Source of the DNA: an uncultured Lachnospiraceae bacterium
Lineage (GTDB): Bacteria > Bacillota > Clostridia > Lachnospirales > Lachnospiraceae
Direction of reading: 5' to 3'
Length of the DNA: 40,776 nucleotides
Assembly: GCA_902767015.1 (NCBI GenBank)
Contig: CACXFV010000054.1
Span: forward strand, 1 to 40,776
Below the pieces are notes generated by a model. It saw nothing but the letters and a program-made list of their open reading frames with translations. It had not been told where the DNA came from and did not search any database. A program made the translations under genes and the position numbers. Positions 33,982-40,776 of this stretch are shown in pieces. Each line of letters starts with the position of its first letter. The stretch's first letter is position 1.

Positions 33982-34602
33982 TTGGGAAAAATATTTTATG
34001 TGATGGGAAAGAGTTCGTCGGGAAAGGATACAATATATAACAGGCTGATGAAGGATTTGCATCCGGTGCTTAAGACGATAGTAGGCTATACGACAAGGCC
34101 GATGAGAGAAAATGAGGTAAACGGCAGGGAATATTTTTTTGTCAGTGAGGAGGAGTTACGAAGACTGGAGAGAGAGGGAAAGGTAATAGAGTGCCGAAGT
34201 TATAACACTGTATATGGCACATGGTATTACTTTACGGTGGATGATGAGCAGGTAAATCTTGACAGATATAATTATCTTCTGATTGGTACGCTTGCGTCAT
34301 TTACGAAGGTGGCAGATTATTATGGAGCAGACGAAAGAGGAGAAAAGCAAGTGATTCCCATATATATCAATGTGGAGGATGGAGAGAGGCTTATCAGAGC
34401 AATTTTGAGGGAAAAAAATCAGTCATGTCCCGGATATCAGGAGGTCTGCAGAAGATTTTTGGCAGACAGCGAGGATTTTTTGGAGGAAAATATAAAGCAG
34501 GCAGGCATTGAAGCAGTATATGAGAATGATGATATAGAGAAATGTTGTGAGCAGATTAAAAGAATGATTGAAGGAACGATTCGCAGGCAGGGTAGAATTT
34601 AA
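33982..34602 (+). CDS. Divergent guanylate kinase-like protein
   Basis: The 206-residue P-loop kinase starts with TTG after AAAGGAGG. Its marks are Walker [10 protein letters not shown] (about 9-17), [20 protein letters not shown] (the GMP-binding region of Gmk) and [16 protein letters not shown]. The later IDVQGA region of Gmk is replaced by [20 protein letters not shown], and the arginine-rich lid is altered. It occupies the position of tmk (thymidylate kinase) in the B. subtilis cluster. Nucleotide specificity is therefore uncertain; a second, canonical gmk is likely elsewhere in the genome. Confidence 0.8.
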   Translation: MGKIFYVMGKSSSGKDTIYNRLMKDLHPVLKTIVGYTTRPMRENEVNGREYFFVSEEELRRLEREGKVIECRSYNTVYGTWYYFTVDDEQVNLDRYNYLLIGTLASFTKVADYYGADERGEKQVIPIYINVEDGERLIRAILREKNQSCPGYQEVCRRFLADSEDFLEENIKQAGIEAVYENDDIEKCCEQIKRMIEGTIRRQGRI

Positions 34603-34604
34603 AA

Positions 34605-34633
34605 TTGTATCGGAGAGGGTTTTATGGTACAAT
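34605..34633 (+). promoter_or_regulatory. Promoter of the yaaR-holB unit
   Basis: TTGTAT (34605-34610) and TGG-TACAAT (-10 at 34628-34633) have a 17-base spacer and an extended -10, immediately after the kinase stop. Confidence 0.7.
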
Positions 34634-34670
34634 AAAAAAAACAGTTGTTTGGAAAGGTGGTACTGATGGT

Positions 34671-35111
34671 ATGGATATGAGAATTAATGAGATATTAAAT
34701 GCGACGCAGACGACTCAGTCCAAACAGGTAAAAGAGGGGGACGGCACTTTTAAATTTATGCTTGCCAGCAATATTGAAGAGACGGAGCTGCAGGCGAAGG
34801 TGTGCTCCATGATGAATGAGATATCTGAGCAGGGTAAAAAAATCGCTAAGCGTACAGATGTCCGTGATATGCGCAGATATCGCCAGTTGATTAAAGATTT
34901 TATTAATGAAGTGGTGTACCGCTCCCATGAATTTTCGAGAGAGAATTTTTTAGATAAGAGAGGCAGGCACAGGGTGTATGGTATTGTCAGGCTGGTTGAC
35001 GAGAATTTGGATAAATTAGCGGAAGCACTTCTTAAGGATGAGAAGGATAACATAGAGATATTAAATCTTGTGGATGAAATCAGGGGACTTCTGTTGGATA
35101 TCATCACATGA
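34671..35111 (+). CDS. yaaR: YaaR family protein (DUF327)
   Basis: The 146-residue helical protein has the family core ([20 protein letters not shown], then [20 protein letters not shown]). The function of YaaR is unknown, but it is conserved beside holB in Firmicutes. ATG 34671 follows GGAAAGGTGG; ATG 34677 is an alternative. It stops 83 bases before holB. Confidence 0.85.
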   Translation: MDMRINEILNATQTTQSKQVKEGDGTFKFMLASNIEETELQAKVCSMMNEISEQGKKIAKRTDVRDMRRYRQLIKDFINEVVYRSHEFSRENFLDKRGRHRVYGIVRLVDENLDKLAEALLKDEKDNIEILNLVDEIRGLLLDIIT

Positions 35112-35194
35112 AGCATATTGAGCGTATGCAGGTTGTGAGTGACGGCAGTTACCATGGAATGGTATCCCGGGTGAAGAGGAAAGGAGTGACGTGT

Positions 35195-36187
35195 ATGGCA
35201 GGTTTTAGTGATATATTGGGAAATGATAATATTGTAGAGCACTTTAGAAAAGCGATACAGAGTGATAAACTTTCCCATGCCTATATTATCAATGGTGAGA
35301 AAGGAATGGGGAAGAAGACGGTCGCAAAAGCATTTGCGATGACATTGCTGTGTGAGAAGAAGGGCAGTGAACCATGTATGGAATGTCATTCCTGCAGGCA
35401 GGCATTGACAGACAATAATCCGGATATTATTTATATTGCGCCGGATAAACCGACGGCACTGTCAGTTGACCATATTCGGGAGAAACTTGTGAATGATGTG
35501 GGATATAAACCATACAGCTACAGCCATAAAGTGTATATTGTAGAAGGGGCAGAGCTCATGAATGTGCAGGCACAGAATGCCATTTTGAAGACGATAGAGG
35601 AACCGCCGGAATATGCAGTGGTTATGCTGCTCACAGCCAATGTGGGACATTTACTTCCAACGGTTATGTCCAGATGTATTACCCTTAATATGCAGCCACT
35701 GAAAGCAGAAGTGATTAAGGAATATCTGATGAAAAAGGATAAGGTGGTGGACTATCAGGCAGATGTGGCGGTGTCCATGGCGGGAGGTAATCTGGGCAGA
35801 GCGAGGGAACTGGCAGTTTCACAGGAATTTGCCGGAATGCTTGAAGAAGTTCTGCAGATGTTAAAATATATCGAGGATATGCAGGCATATGAAGTAGCAG
35901 CGGCTGTCAAACGTGCGGCTGACTATAAGTTCAGATTTGATGATTATATAGACGTTATGATTTTATGGTTTCGGGATGTACTGATGTACAAGGCATCTAT
36001 GAATGTCAATAGTCTGATTTTTAAGCAGGAGATTGTCACTATTAAAAAGCAGGCGGCGAATACCTCCTATAATGGAATTAATGAGATACTTGATGCAATG
36101 GATAAAGCGAAGGTCAGAATCAATGCAAATGTTAATTTTGATGTTGCTATTGAAATGATGTTCCTTACCATACGCGACCATATATAA
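35195..36187 (+). CDS. holB: DNA polymerase III subunit delta'
   Basis: The 330-residue clamp-loader subunit has a Walker A-like NGEKGMGKKTVA, the zinc-binding CMECHSC motif, the QNAILKTIEEPPEYAVVML sensor region and SRC (Arg finger context) in LPTVMSRCITL. It loads the sliding clamp with the DnaX subunits. AAAGGAG eight bases upstream sets ATG 35195; an in-frame start at 35108 lies in the end of yaaR and lacks a ribosome site. Confidence 0.93.
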   Translation: MAGFSDILGNDNIVEHFRKAIQSDKLSHAYIINGEKGMGKKTVAKAFAMTLLCEKKGSEPCMECHSCRQALTDNNPDIIYIAPDKPTALSVDHIREKLVNDVGYKPYSYSHKVYIVEGAELMNVQAQNAILKTIEEPPEYAVVMLLTANVGHLLPTVMSRCITLNMQPLKAEVIKEYLMKKDKVVDYQADVAVSMAGGNLGRARELAVSQEFAGMLEEVLQMLKYIEDMQAYEVAAAVKRAADYKFRFDDYIDVMILWFRDVLMYKASMNVNSLIFKQEIVTIKKQAANTSYNGINEILDAMDKAKVRINANVNFDVAIEMMFLTIRDHI

Positions 36188-36226
36188 TGTTTAGGTGACA
36201 CATGCAGGAATGGAGAAATATAAATC

Positions 36227-37135
36227 ATGGTGAAAATAATTGGAGTGAGATTTAGAAAGGCGGGCAAGATATATTATTTTGCGCCGGCATCATTAAATAT
36301 TGAAAAGGGAAGTCATGTCATTGTGGAGACGGCAAGAGGGGTAGAATACGGGACGGTTGTGCTGGGTATCAGAGAGATTGAGGAAAGTGAAGTGACATTG
36401 CCTCTTAAGAGTGTCATCCGGATTGCGACACCTGAGGATGATGAAACCGAGGCAAAGAACAGAGAAAAGGAAAAAGAGGCCTATAAGATTTGTCTTGAGA
36501 AGATTGCGAAGCATGGCCTTGAGATGAAATTAATCGATGCGGAATATACATTTGATAACAACAAGGTATTATTTTATTTTACTGCCGATGGAAGAATTGA
36601 TTTCAGAGAACTTGTCAAGGATTTGGCAGCAGTATTTAAGACAAGGATAGAGCTTCGTCAGATTGGTGTCCGGGATGAGACAAAGATTATGGGAGGTTAC
36701 AGCATATGTGGGAGACCGCTTTGCTGCAGCACGTATCTGACAGATTTCGCACCGGTGTCTATTAAGATGGCAAAGGATCAGAATTTGTCCCTGAACCCGA
36801 CAAAGATTTCAGGAATGTGCGGAAGGCTGATGTGTTGTCTCAAGAATGAGCAGGATACCTATGAATATCTCAATAGCCGTCTGCCGGATGTGGGAGACAG
36901 GGTTACCACCTCAGACGGGCTCAAGGGAGAGGTGCACAGTGTGAGTGTGTTACGGCAGCTTGTCAAGGTACTGGTGGAGGTAAATGATGAGAAGGAACTC
37001 AAGGAATATAAGGTCAGTGAATTGAAATTCCGCCATAAAAAGCGGCGTGATACAGTGAATCTGGGTGATGATGCAGAGCTAAAGCAGTTAGAGGCATTAG
37101 AGCGTAGGGAAGGAAAATCAAAGATTAATGATTGA
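36227..37135 (+). CDS. ricT: PSP1-domain protein RicT (YaaT)
   Basis: The 302-residue protein carries the PSP1 core, including TADGRIDFRELVKDLAAVFK, and the cysteine motifs CGRPLCC and CGRLMCC typical of RicT. In B. subtilis RicT acts with RicA and RicF, binds Fe-S clusters and stimulates mRNA maturation by RNase Y. RicA and RicF are not in this window. Basic/acidic C-terminal tail. It overlaps the next gene by eight bases. Confidence 0.93.
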   Translation: MVKIIGVRFRKAGKIYYFAPASLNIEKGSHVIVETARGVEYGTVVLGIREIEESEVTLPLKSVIRIATPEDDETEAKNREKEKEAYKICLEKIAKHGLEMKLIDAEYTFDNNKVLFYFTADGRIDFRELVKDLAAVFKTRIELRQIGVRDETKIMGGYSICGRPLCCSTYLTDFAPVSIKMAKDQNLSLNPTKISGMCGRLMCCLKNEQDTYEYLNSRLPDVGDRVTTSDGLKGEVHSVSVLRQLVKVLVEVNDEKELKEYKVSELKFRHKKRRDTVNLGDDAELKQLEALERREGKSKIND

Positions 37136-37910
37136 GAAGGATTTACTTACGATAAGTGACAAGGAGATATGCGGCGGAGTGGTTTTGAAAGAAGGGGAGC
37201 GCATTGATGATCTGGAGCGCAATGGTTACAAAATCATTCAGAATAAGCAGAAGTTTTGTTTCGGCATGGATGCCGTATTGCTCAGTGGCTTTGTGAAAGT
37301 GCTTGAGGGGGAGGAAGTACTTGACTTAGGAACCGGAACAGGCATTATACCGATTTTGTTGGAGGCAAAAACAGAAGGGAAGCATTTTACCGGATTGGAG
37401 ATACAACCGGTAAGTGCGGAGATGGCCGGCCGGAGTGTGGCACTGAATGGAATAGAGAGTAAAGTTAAGATTGTATGTGGAGATATTAAAGAAGCGGAGC
37501 AATATTTTAAAAAGGCCTCTTTTGATGTAGTGACATGTAATCCGCCCTATATGAATGACAGACACGGCATTAAGAATCCCGAGTTGCCTAAGGCAATTGC
37601 CAGACATGAGATTTTATGTAATCTTGATGATGTCGTGAGAACAGCAGCACTGATGTTAAAACCGGGAAAACGGTTTTATATGGTGCACAGACCTCACAGG
37701 CTCACGGAGATTATCCTAAAGCTGAAGGAGTACAGACTGGAGCCTAAGAGAATCAAGTTCGTCCATCCTTTTGTGGATAAGGAGGCCAATATGGTGCTGA
37801 TTGAGTCTGTGCGTGGCGGCAAAAGTATGATAAAGGTGGAAAAACCCTTGATTGTTTATCGAGAGGTCGGGAAATATACAGATGAGATTTATGATATATA
37901 TGGATATTGA
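37128..37910 (+). CDS. tRNA1(Val) A37 N6-methyltransferase family (YabB/TrmN6-like)
   Basis: The 260-residue class I SAM-dependent methyltransferase has VLDLGTGTGIIPILLEAK (motif I), GLEIQP (acidic loop) and the NPPY catalytic motif of N6-adenine enzymes. RNGYKIIQNKQKFCFGMDA at the N-terminus is the family signature. Position after ricT corresponds to yabB in B. subtilis. It overlaps ricT by eight bases and is therefore coupled to it. Confidence 0.9.
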   Translation: MIEKDLLTISDKEICGGVVLKEGERIDDLERNGYKIIQNKQKFCFGMDAVLLSGFVKVLEGEEVLDLGTGTGIIPILLEAKTEGKHFTGLEIQPVSAEMAGRSVALNGIESKVKIVCGDIKEAEQYFKKASFDVVTCNPPYMNDRHGIKNPELPKAIARHEILCNLDDVVRTAALMLKPGKRFYMVHRPHRLTEIILKLKEYRLEPKRIKFVHPFVDKEANMVLIESVRGGKSMIKVEKPLIVYREVGKYTDEIYDIYGY

Positions 37911-37949
37911 TTCGCAGTCAAAATAAAAGGTTTTGTGAGGTAGCCTGTC

Positions 37950-38795
37950 ATGTATGGAAAATTATATTTGTGTGCGACACCTATAGGAAATTTGGAGGAT
38001 ATCACCTATAGGGTGCTTCGGATTTTGAAGGAGGCAGATGTCATAGCAGCGGAGGATACAAGGCACAGTATCAAGCTGATGAATCATTTTGATATCCGCA
38101 CCCCTATGACAAGCTATCACGAATTTAATAAATATGATAAAGCGGATACACTCATAGGAATGCTTAAGGAGGGTAAAACGATTGCCCTTATTACTGATGC
38201 GGGAACACCGGGTATCTCTGATCCGGGAGAGGTGTTGGTTGAGAAATGTTTTGAAGAGGGCATTGAAGTTTCATCAGTGCCGGGACCGGCAGCTTGTATT
38301 ACAGCTCTTACGATGTCGGGACTCTCTACGAGGCGGTTCGCTTTTGAAGCGTTTTTGCCGAGGGAAAAGAAGGAGAGACGAAGAATCCTCGAAGAGCTTA
38401 AGAATGAGACAAGGACAATCATTATTTATGAGGCACCCCATCATTTACGGGAAACACTGTCAGAACTCAGAGAGGCATTGGGTAACAGGCGGGTTACGCT
38501 GTGCAGGGAACTGACAAAAAAGCATGAAGAGGCGCACAGGGTAACGCTTGATGAGCTGGTGTCACGGTTTGAGGCGGAGGACCCCTTGGGAGAGTGTGTT
38601 CTGGTCATAGAGGGAAGACCTTACCGTGAGATTATAAAGGAAAAAGAACAGGAATGGCTGGAATTGTCTGTTGACGAGCATATGAACTATTATATACAGC
38701 AGGGCATCAACAGAAAAGAGGCGATGAAAAAGGTGGCAAAAGACAGAGGGGTCAGTAAGAGAGATATTTATCAACATCTTATCAGAGAAGAATAA
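37950..38795 (+). CDS. rsmI: 16S rRNA (cytidine1402-2'-O)-methyltransferase
   Basis: The 281-residue SAM enzyme methylates the ribose of C1402 near the ribosomal P site. It shows LYLCATPIGNLEDIT, AAEDTRHS, LITDAGTPGISDPGE and VPGPAACITALTMSGLST, all typical of RsmI. The HTH-like C-terminal tail (EAMKKVAKDRGVSKRDIYQH) is also present. It ends the yaaO-rsmI cluster, 39 bases after the preceding gene. Confidence 0.95.
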   Translation: MYGKLYLCATPIGNLEDITYRVLRILKEADVIAAEDTRHSIKLMNHFDIRTPMTSYHEFNKYDKADTLIGMLKEGKTIALITDAGTPGISDPGEVLVEKCFEEGIEVSSVPGPAACITALTMSGLSTRRFAFEAFLPREKKERRRILEELKNETRTIIIYEAPHHLRETLSELREALGNRRVTLCRELTKKHEEAHRVTLDELVSRFEAEDPLGECVLVIEGRPYREIIKEKEQEWLELSVDEHMNYYIQQGINRKEAMKKVAKDRGVSKRDIYQHLIREE

Positions 38796-38800
38796 AAACA

Positions 38801-38852
38801 GGCTATGTATTATTATATATGCATGGGTAAATGCAAATAATAATGCATAGCC
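38801..38852 (-). terminator. Terminator hairpin between rsmI and the orphan gene
   Basis: GGCTATGTATTATTAT (38801-38816) pairs with ATAATAATGCATAGCC (38837-38852), one wobble, with an inner ATGCAT/ATGCA pairing. On the minus strand it is followed by TGTTTTTATT, a good U-tract. It mainly serves the minus-strand orphan gene and may also stop rsmI transcripts. Confidence 0.75.
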
Positions 38853-38876
38853 TTATAAAATGGGGTATGTTATAAG

Positions 38877-39053
38877 CTAATCATTCATATGCTTTACGAT
38901 ATATTCTTCATATCTTTTCTGTGAAGCATTCAATTCCATATTCATATTCATTTCAATCTCTTCTTCCATTAGTCTTTCGGCTGATTCATCAGCTACCTCA
39001 TTAAACTCTACTAATGCGGATTCAAGGTCTTCAATGTGGAATGAATTATCCAT
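38877..39053 (-). CDS. 58-residue acidic protein of unknown function
   Basis: An ATG at 39053 preceded by a near-perfect AGAAGGAGGAG opens 58 codons encoding an acidic helical protein (MDNSFHIEDLESALVEFNEV, then ERLMEEEIEMNMNMELNASQ, ending YIVKHMND). It has its own extended -10 promoter and a terminator, so it is very probably a real gene. No family is known to me. No partner gene lies beside it, so antitoxin-like or regulator-binding roles are only guesses. Confidence 0.75.
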   Translation of the reverse strand: MDNSFHIEDLESALVEFNEVADESAERLMEEEIEMNMNMELNASQKRYEEYIVKHMND

Positions 39054-39104
39054 AGTATGTCTCCTCCTTCTGTATATAGATTCCGTTTGTCATTATTTTT
39101 ATAC

Positions 39105-39113
39105 ATTATAGCA
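39105..39113 (-). promoter_or_regulatory. Extended -10 promoter of the 58-residue protein
   Basis: On the minus strand TGC precedes TATAAT (-10 at 39105-39110). No clear -35 is visible. Confidence 0.55.
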
Positions 39114-39215
39114 CAAGTGCGGGATTTTGGCTATGTGTATTTAAAAAAGCTTTAAAAAAGTGATACTAAAAATGCTTAAATATCTTATAGAATTTATATT
39201 CTTAATGTGGTACAT

Positions 39216-39305
39216 ACTCTTGAGAGTAGCCTTTCAAACGTTTGTGGGTGGCAGTGTCGCAGGGGAATACCTTCGGTATTAAAAAGGCAAAGCTACAGTT
39301 AGGAG
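39216..39305 (+). promoter_or_regulatory. Structured leader of the membrane EAL gene
   Basis: It contains the hairpin ACTCTTGAGAGT (39216-39227), the palindrome CAAACGTTTG (39235-39244) and the stem AATACC/GGTATT around TTC (39266-39280). GTAGC (39226-39230) can close the set with GCTAC (39292-39296). The ribosome site AGGAG (39301-39305) follows. The purine-rich GGCAAAGCTAC (39286-39296) recalls one arm of c-di-GMP-I riboswitches, but other conserved parts are missing. Confidence 0.4.
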
Positions 39306-39313
39306 AATGGTAT

Positions 39314-40776
39314 ATGAATTATAATGTAGATTTTGATATAGCGGCAATCGTCATCTGGTTGTTTATAATATTCTGCATAATTTTTAAAAAAATTCTGATT
39401 AAAACTTCTAATAAGATATTTTTATGTATTATACTGACCGGTTTTGTTGCGTCTGTTGCGGATGCAATAGGTTCTGTTGGAAATTCACATCCGTATCATC
39501 ACAGCTTTTTTTATTTGGATTTCTGGAACTATACATTTTTAAGTGTACATAATGTGACATCGTATCTGTTTGCAATGTATATTATCTACATGTTGGGAAT
39601 TAATTACCGGTTGAGTAAACGGAAGTTTGTGATTGTGTCAATTCCGATAGCGGCAACGCTTCTCGCATTGCTTAGTAATCCGCTTGTTCACGGCGTTTTT
39701 TATTATAATGAGGACAGGATATATAGTCATGGACCTTTCATCTGTCTGTTATATGCGGATGCATTTATTTATGTGGTTCTGTCTATTTTTATGATTATAA
39801 AGTATCGTGGTGCCCTTACAAAGGTAAAATATCTGGTGCTGCTTTTATTTGCTGTATGCAGCGCAGTGCCTATTGTGATACAGTTGTTTTATCCGGAGCT
39901 GCTGATAGAACTTTTCTTCCAGTCACTGGGAATGTTAGGAATTATGATTTCCATTGAAAGTCAGGATGAAATCGTCAATTCTATTACTAAGGTCTATAAC
40001 AGATTTGCTTTTTTAAGAGATGTGGGAATCGCGATTAAGGCTGGGAATCATTTACAGATACTCACAGTAAAAATTCCGAGTGCAAGTTATTATAATACGG
40101 CAATCGGTATTACTTCTATGAATGATATCATGAGAGAGATTGCGGAATATCTTAATTCCGTAGATGCTGATATATCCTGCTATGATTGTGAAAATGGTCA
40201 TTTTGCGTTTATCATATACAGGCGTTCACAGCAGCAGGTGCGGAATCTGGGAGCAGAGATTAAAAGGAGATTTGAATCAGAATGGATTACCAAGGATTTA
40301 AGAATTATATTTCCGGCACAGTTATGCATCATTCAGATACCGACAGAGGCAGATACGCTTGAGCGATTGTTAATGATGGTGGATGCCCCGTATGAAAATT
40401 CCAGTGGAGAATCTGAATTTATCGCATCGGGAGAATTTGGCGCTTATCACCGCGAGATTATTATTGAAAAGCTCATTAAGAAGGCGCTGAAGGATGGTAC
40501 TTTTCAGGTGTGGTATCAGCCGATATGGGACAGAGAGCATAACTGCGTACATTCCGCAGAGGCATTAATCAGACTGATTGATGATGAACTCGGGTTTATA
40601 TCGCCGGAGGAATTTATTCCTATAGCGGAAAAAAACGGAACGATTATTGATATCGGTATTTTTGTATTTGAAGAAGTATGTAAGCTATATACGGAGCAGA
40701 AGCTTCAGAATATGGGGATAGAGTACATAGAGGTAAATCTGTCGGTAGTACAGTGTATGCATAGAAAATTGATTGA
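39314..40776 (+). CDS. Membrane protein with degenerate GGDEF and EAL domains, cut by window end
   Basis: The 487 visible residues start at ATG 39314, eight bases after AGGAG. The first 215 residues hold about seven hydrophobic helices (IAAIVIWLFIIFCIIFK, YLFAMYIIYMLGINY, VLLLFAVCSAVPIVIQLFY). A GGDEF-like domain (about 220-370) follows, where the catalytic loop reads CENGHFAFII, so it is degenerate. The EAL domain begins near 390 (FQVWYQPIWDREH, AEALIRL, SPEEFIPIAEKNGTI, VNLSVVQC) and the sequence ends before the DDFGSG motif. It is probably a membrane-sensing c-di-GMP phosphodiesterase. The 3' part lies outside the window. Confidence 0.9.
   Translation, partial: MNYNVDFDIAAIVIWLFIIFCIIFKKILIKTSNKIFLCIILTGFVASVADAIGSVGNSHPYHHSFFYLDFWNYTFLSVHNVTSYLFAMYIIYMLGINYRLSKRKFVIVSIPIAATLLALLSNPLVHGVFYYNEDRIYSHGPFICLLYADAFIYVVLSIFMIIKYRGALTKVKYLVLLLFAVCSAVPIVIQLFYPELLIELFFQSLGMLGIMISIESQDEIVNSITKVYNRFAFLRDVGIAIKAGNHLQILTVKIPSASYYNTAIGITSMNDIMREIAEYLNSVDADISCYDCENGHFAFIIYRRSQQQVRNLGAEIKRRFESEWITKDLRIIFPAQLCIIQIPTEADTLERLLMMVDAPYENSSGESEFIASGEFGAYHREIIIEKLIKKALKDGTFQVWYQPIWDREHNCVHSAEALIRLIDDELGFISPEEFIPIAEKNGTIIDIGIFVFEEVCKLYTEQKLQNMGIEYIEVNLSVVQCMHRKLI

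Noticed and set aside
39240-39300. c-di-GMP-I riboswitch before the EAL gene
   Set aside because: Only GCAAAGCTA resembles it; the GGGCAAACC element, GNRA loop and second helix are missing or the start codon follows too soon. Kept only as an unidentified structured leader.
1-40776. tRNA genes, rRNA, CRISPR arrays, insertion sequences
   Set aside because: I looked for tRNA-like TTCGANTC arms, regular spaced repeats and transposase motifs and saw none that stand up.

Overview
The window looks like chromosome of a motile, low-to-mid GC member of the Firmicutes, most likely Lachnospiraceae (Roseburia / Butyrivibrio / Agathobacter-like). The reasons are AT-rich DNA with strong AGGAGG ribosome sites, TTGNNN-17-TATAAT promoters often with an extended TGN -10, flagellin with FliS, several EAL-domain proteins, the rpsF-ssb-rpsR operon, and a Bacillus-like yaaO-kinase-yaaR-holB-yaaT-yabB-rsmI cluster. 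The assignment rests on remembered family resemblance and gene order; no search was run.

Layout. 1-2600: a decayed accessory patch. It holds a gene fragment with its terminator, a repeat-bearing leader, an apparently intact OLD/SMC-like AAA ATPase, a gutted TOPRIM partner gene, and the 3' end of a DUF4143 ATPase. 2600-6275: pgi, a frameshifted micro-ORF, a sirtuin and a stand-alone PTS EIIC-like transporter. 6300-11265: four envelope proteins of poorly known function, namely a coiled-coil membrane protein, an MPN-like/TM/LysM protein, a DUF5711-like beta-propeller and CvpA. 11280-12660: rpsF-ssb-rpsR. 12787-14663: a REC-GGDEF(degenerate)-EAL phosphodiesterase. 14751-19668 (minus strand): a five-gene operon of XRE regulator, GrpE-like protein, lidless Hsp70, small membrane protein and a large membrane protein whose N-terminus looks like a J-domain without HPD. 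20152-24564: an aconitase-family hydratase and the glycogen branching enzyme. 24575-29526: late flagellar genes (a FliK-like DUF6240 protein, flagellin, fliS) with sigma-28 promoters. 29577-32377: a YcxB-like protein and a PTS-EIIC/EAL fusion. 32489-38795: the yaaO-to-rsmI housekeeping cluster. 38801-39113 (minus): a 58-codon orphan gene. 39216-end: a structured leader and a membrane GGDEF(degenerate)-EAL gene cut by the window end.

How genes work together. Three EAL proteins without a canonical GGDEF motif suggest local emphasis on c-di-GMP breakdown, fitting the nearby flagellar genes. The most novel candidate is the minus-strand operon. It appears to encode a complete but divergent Hsp70 machine (ATPase, exchange-factor-like partner, membrane-anchored J-like partner, extra membrane subunit, own regulator), which I read as a membrane-tethered chaperone system. 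The first 2.6 kb look like an anti-phage ATPase/TOPRIM pair that has lost its effector.
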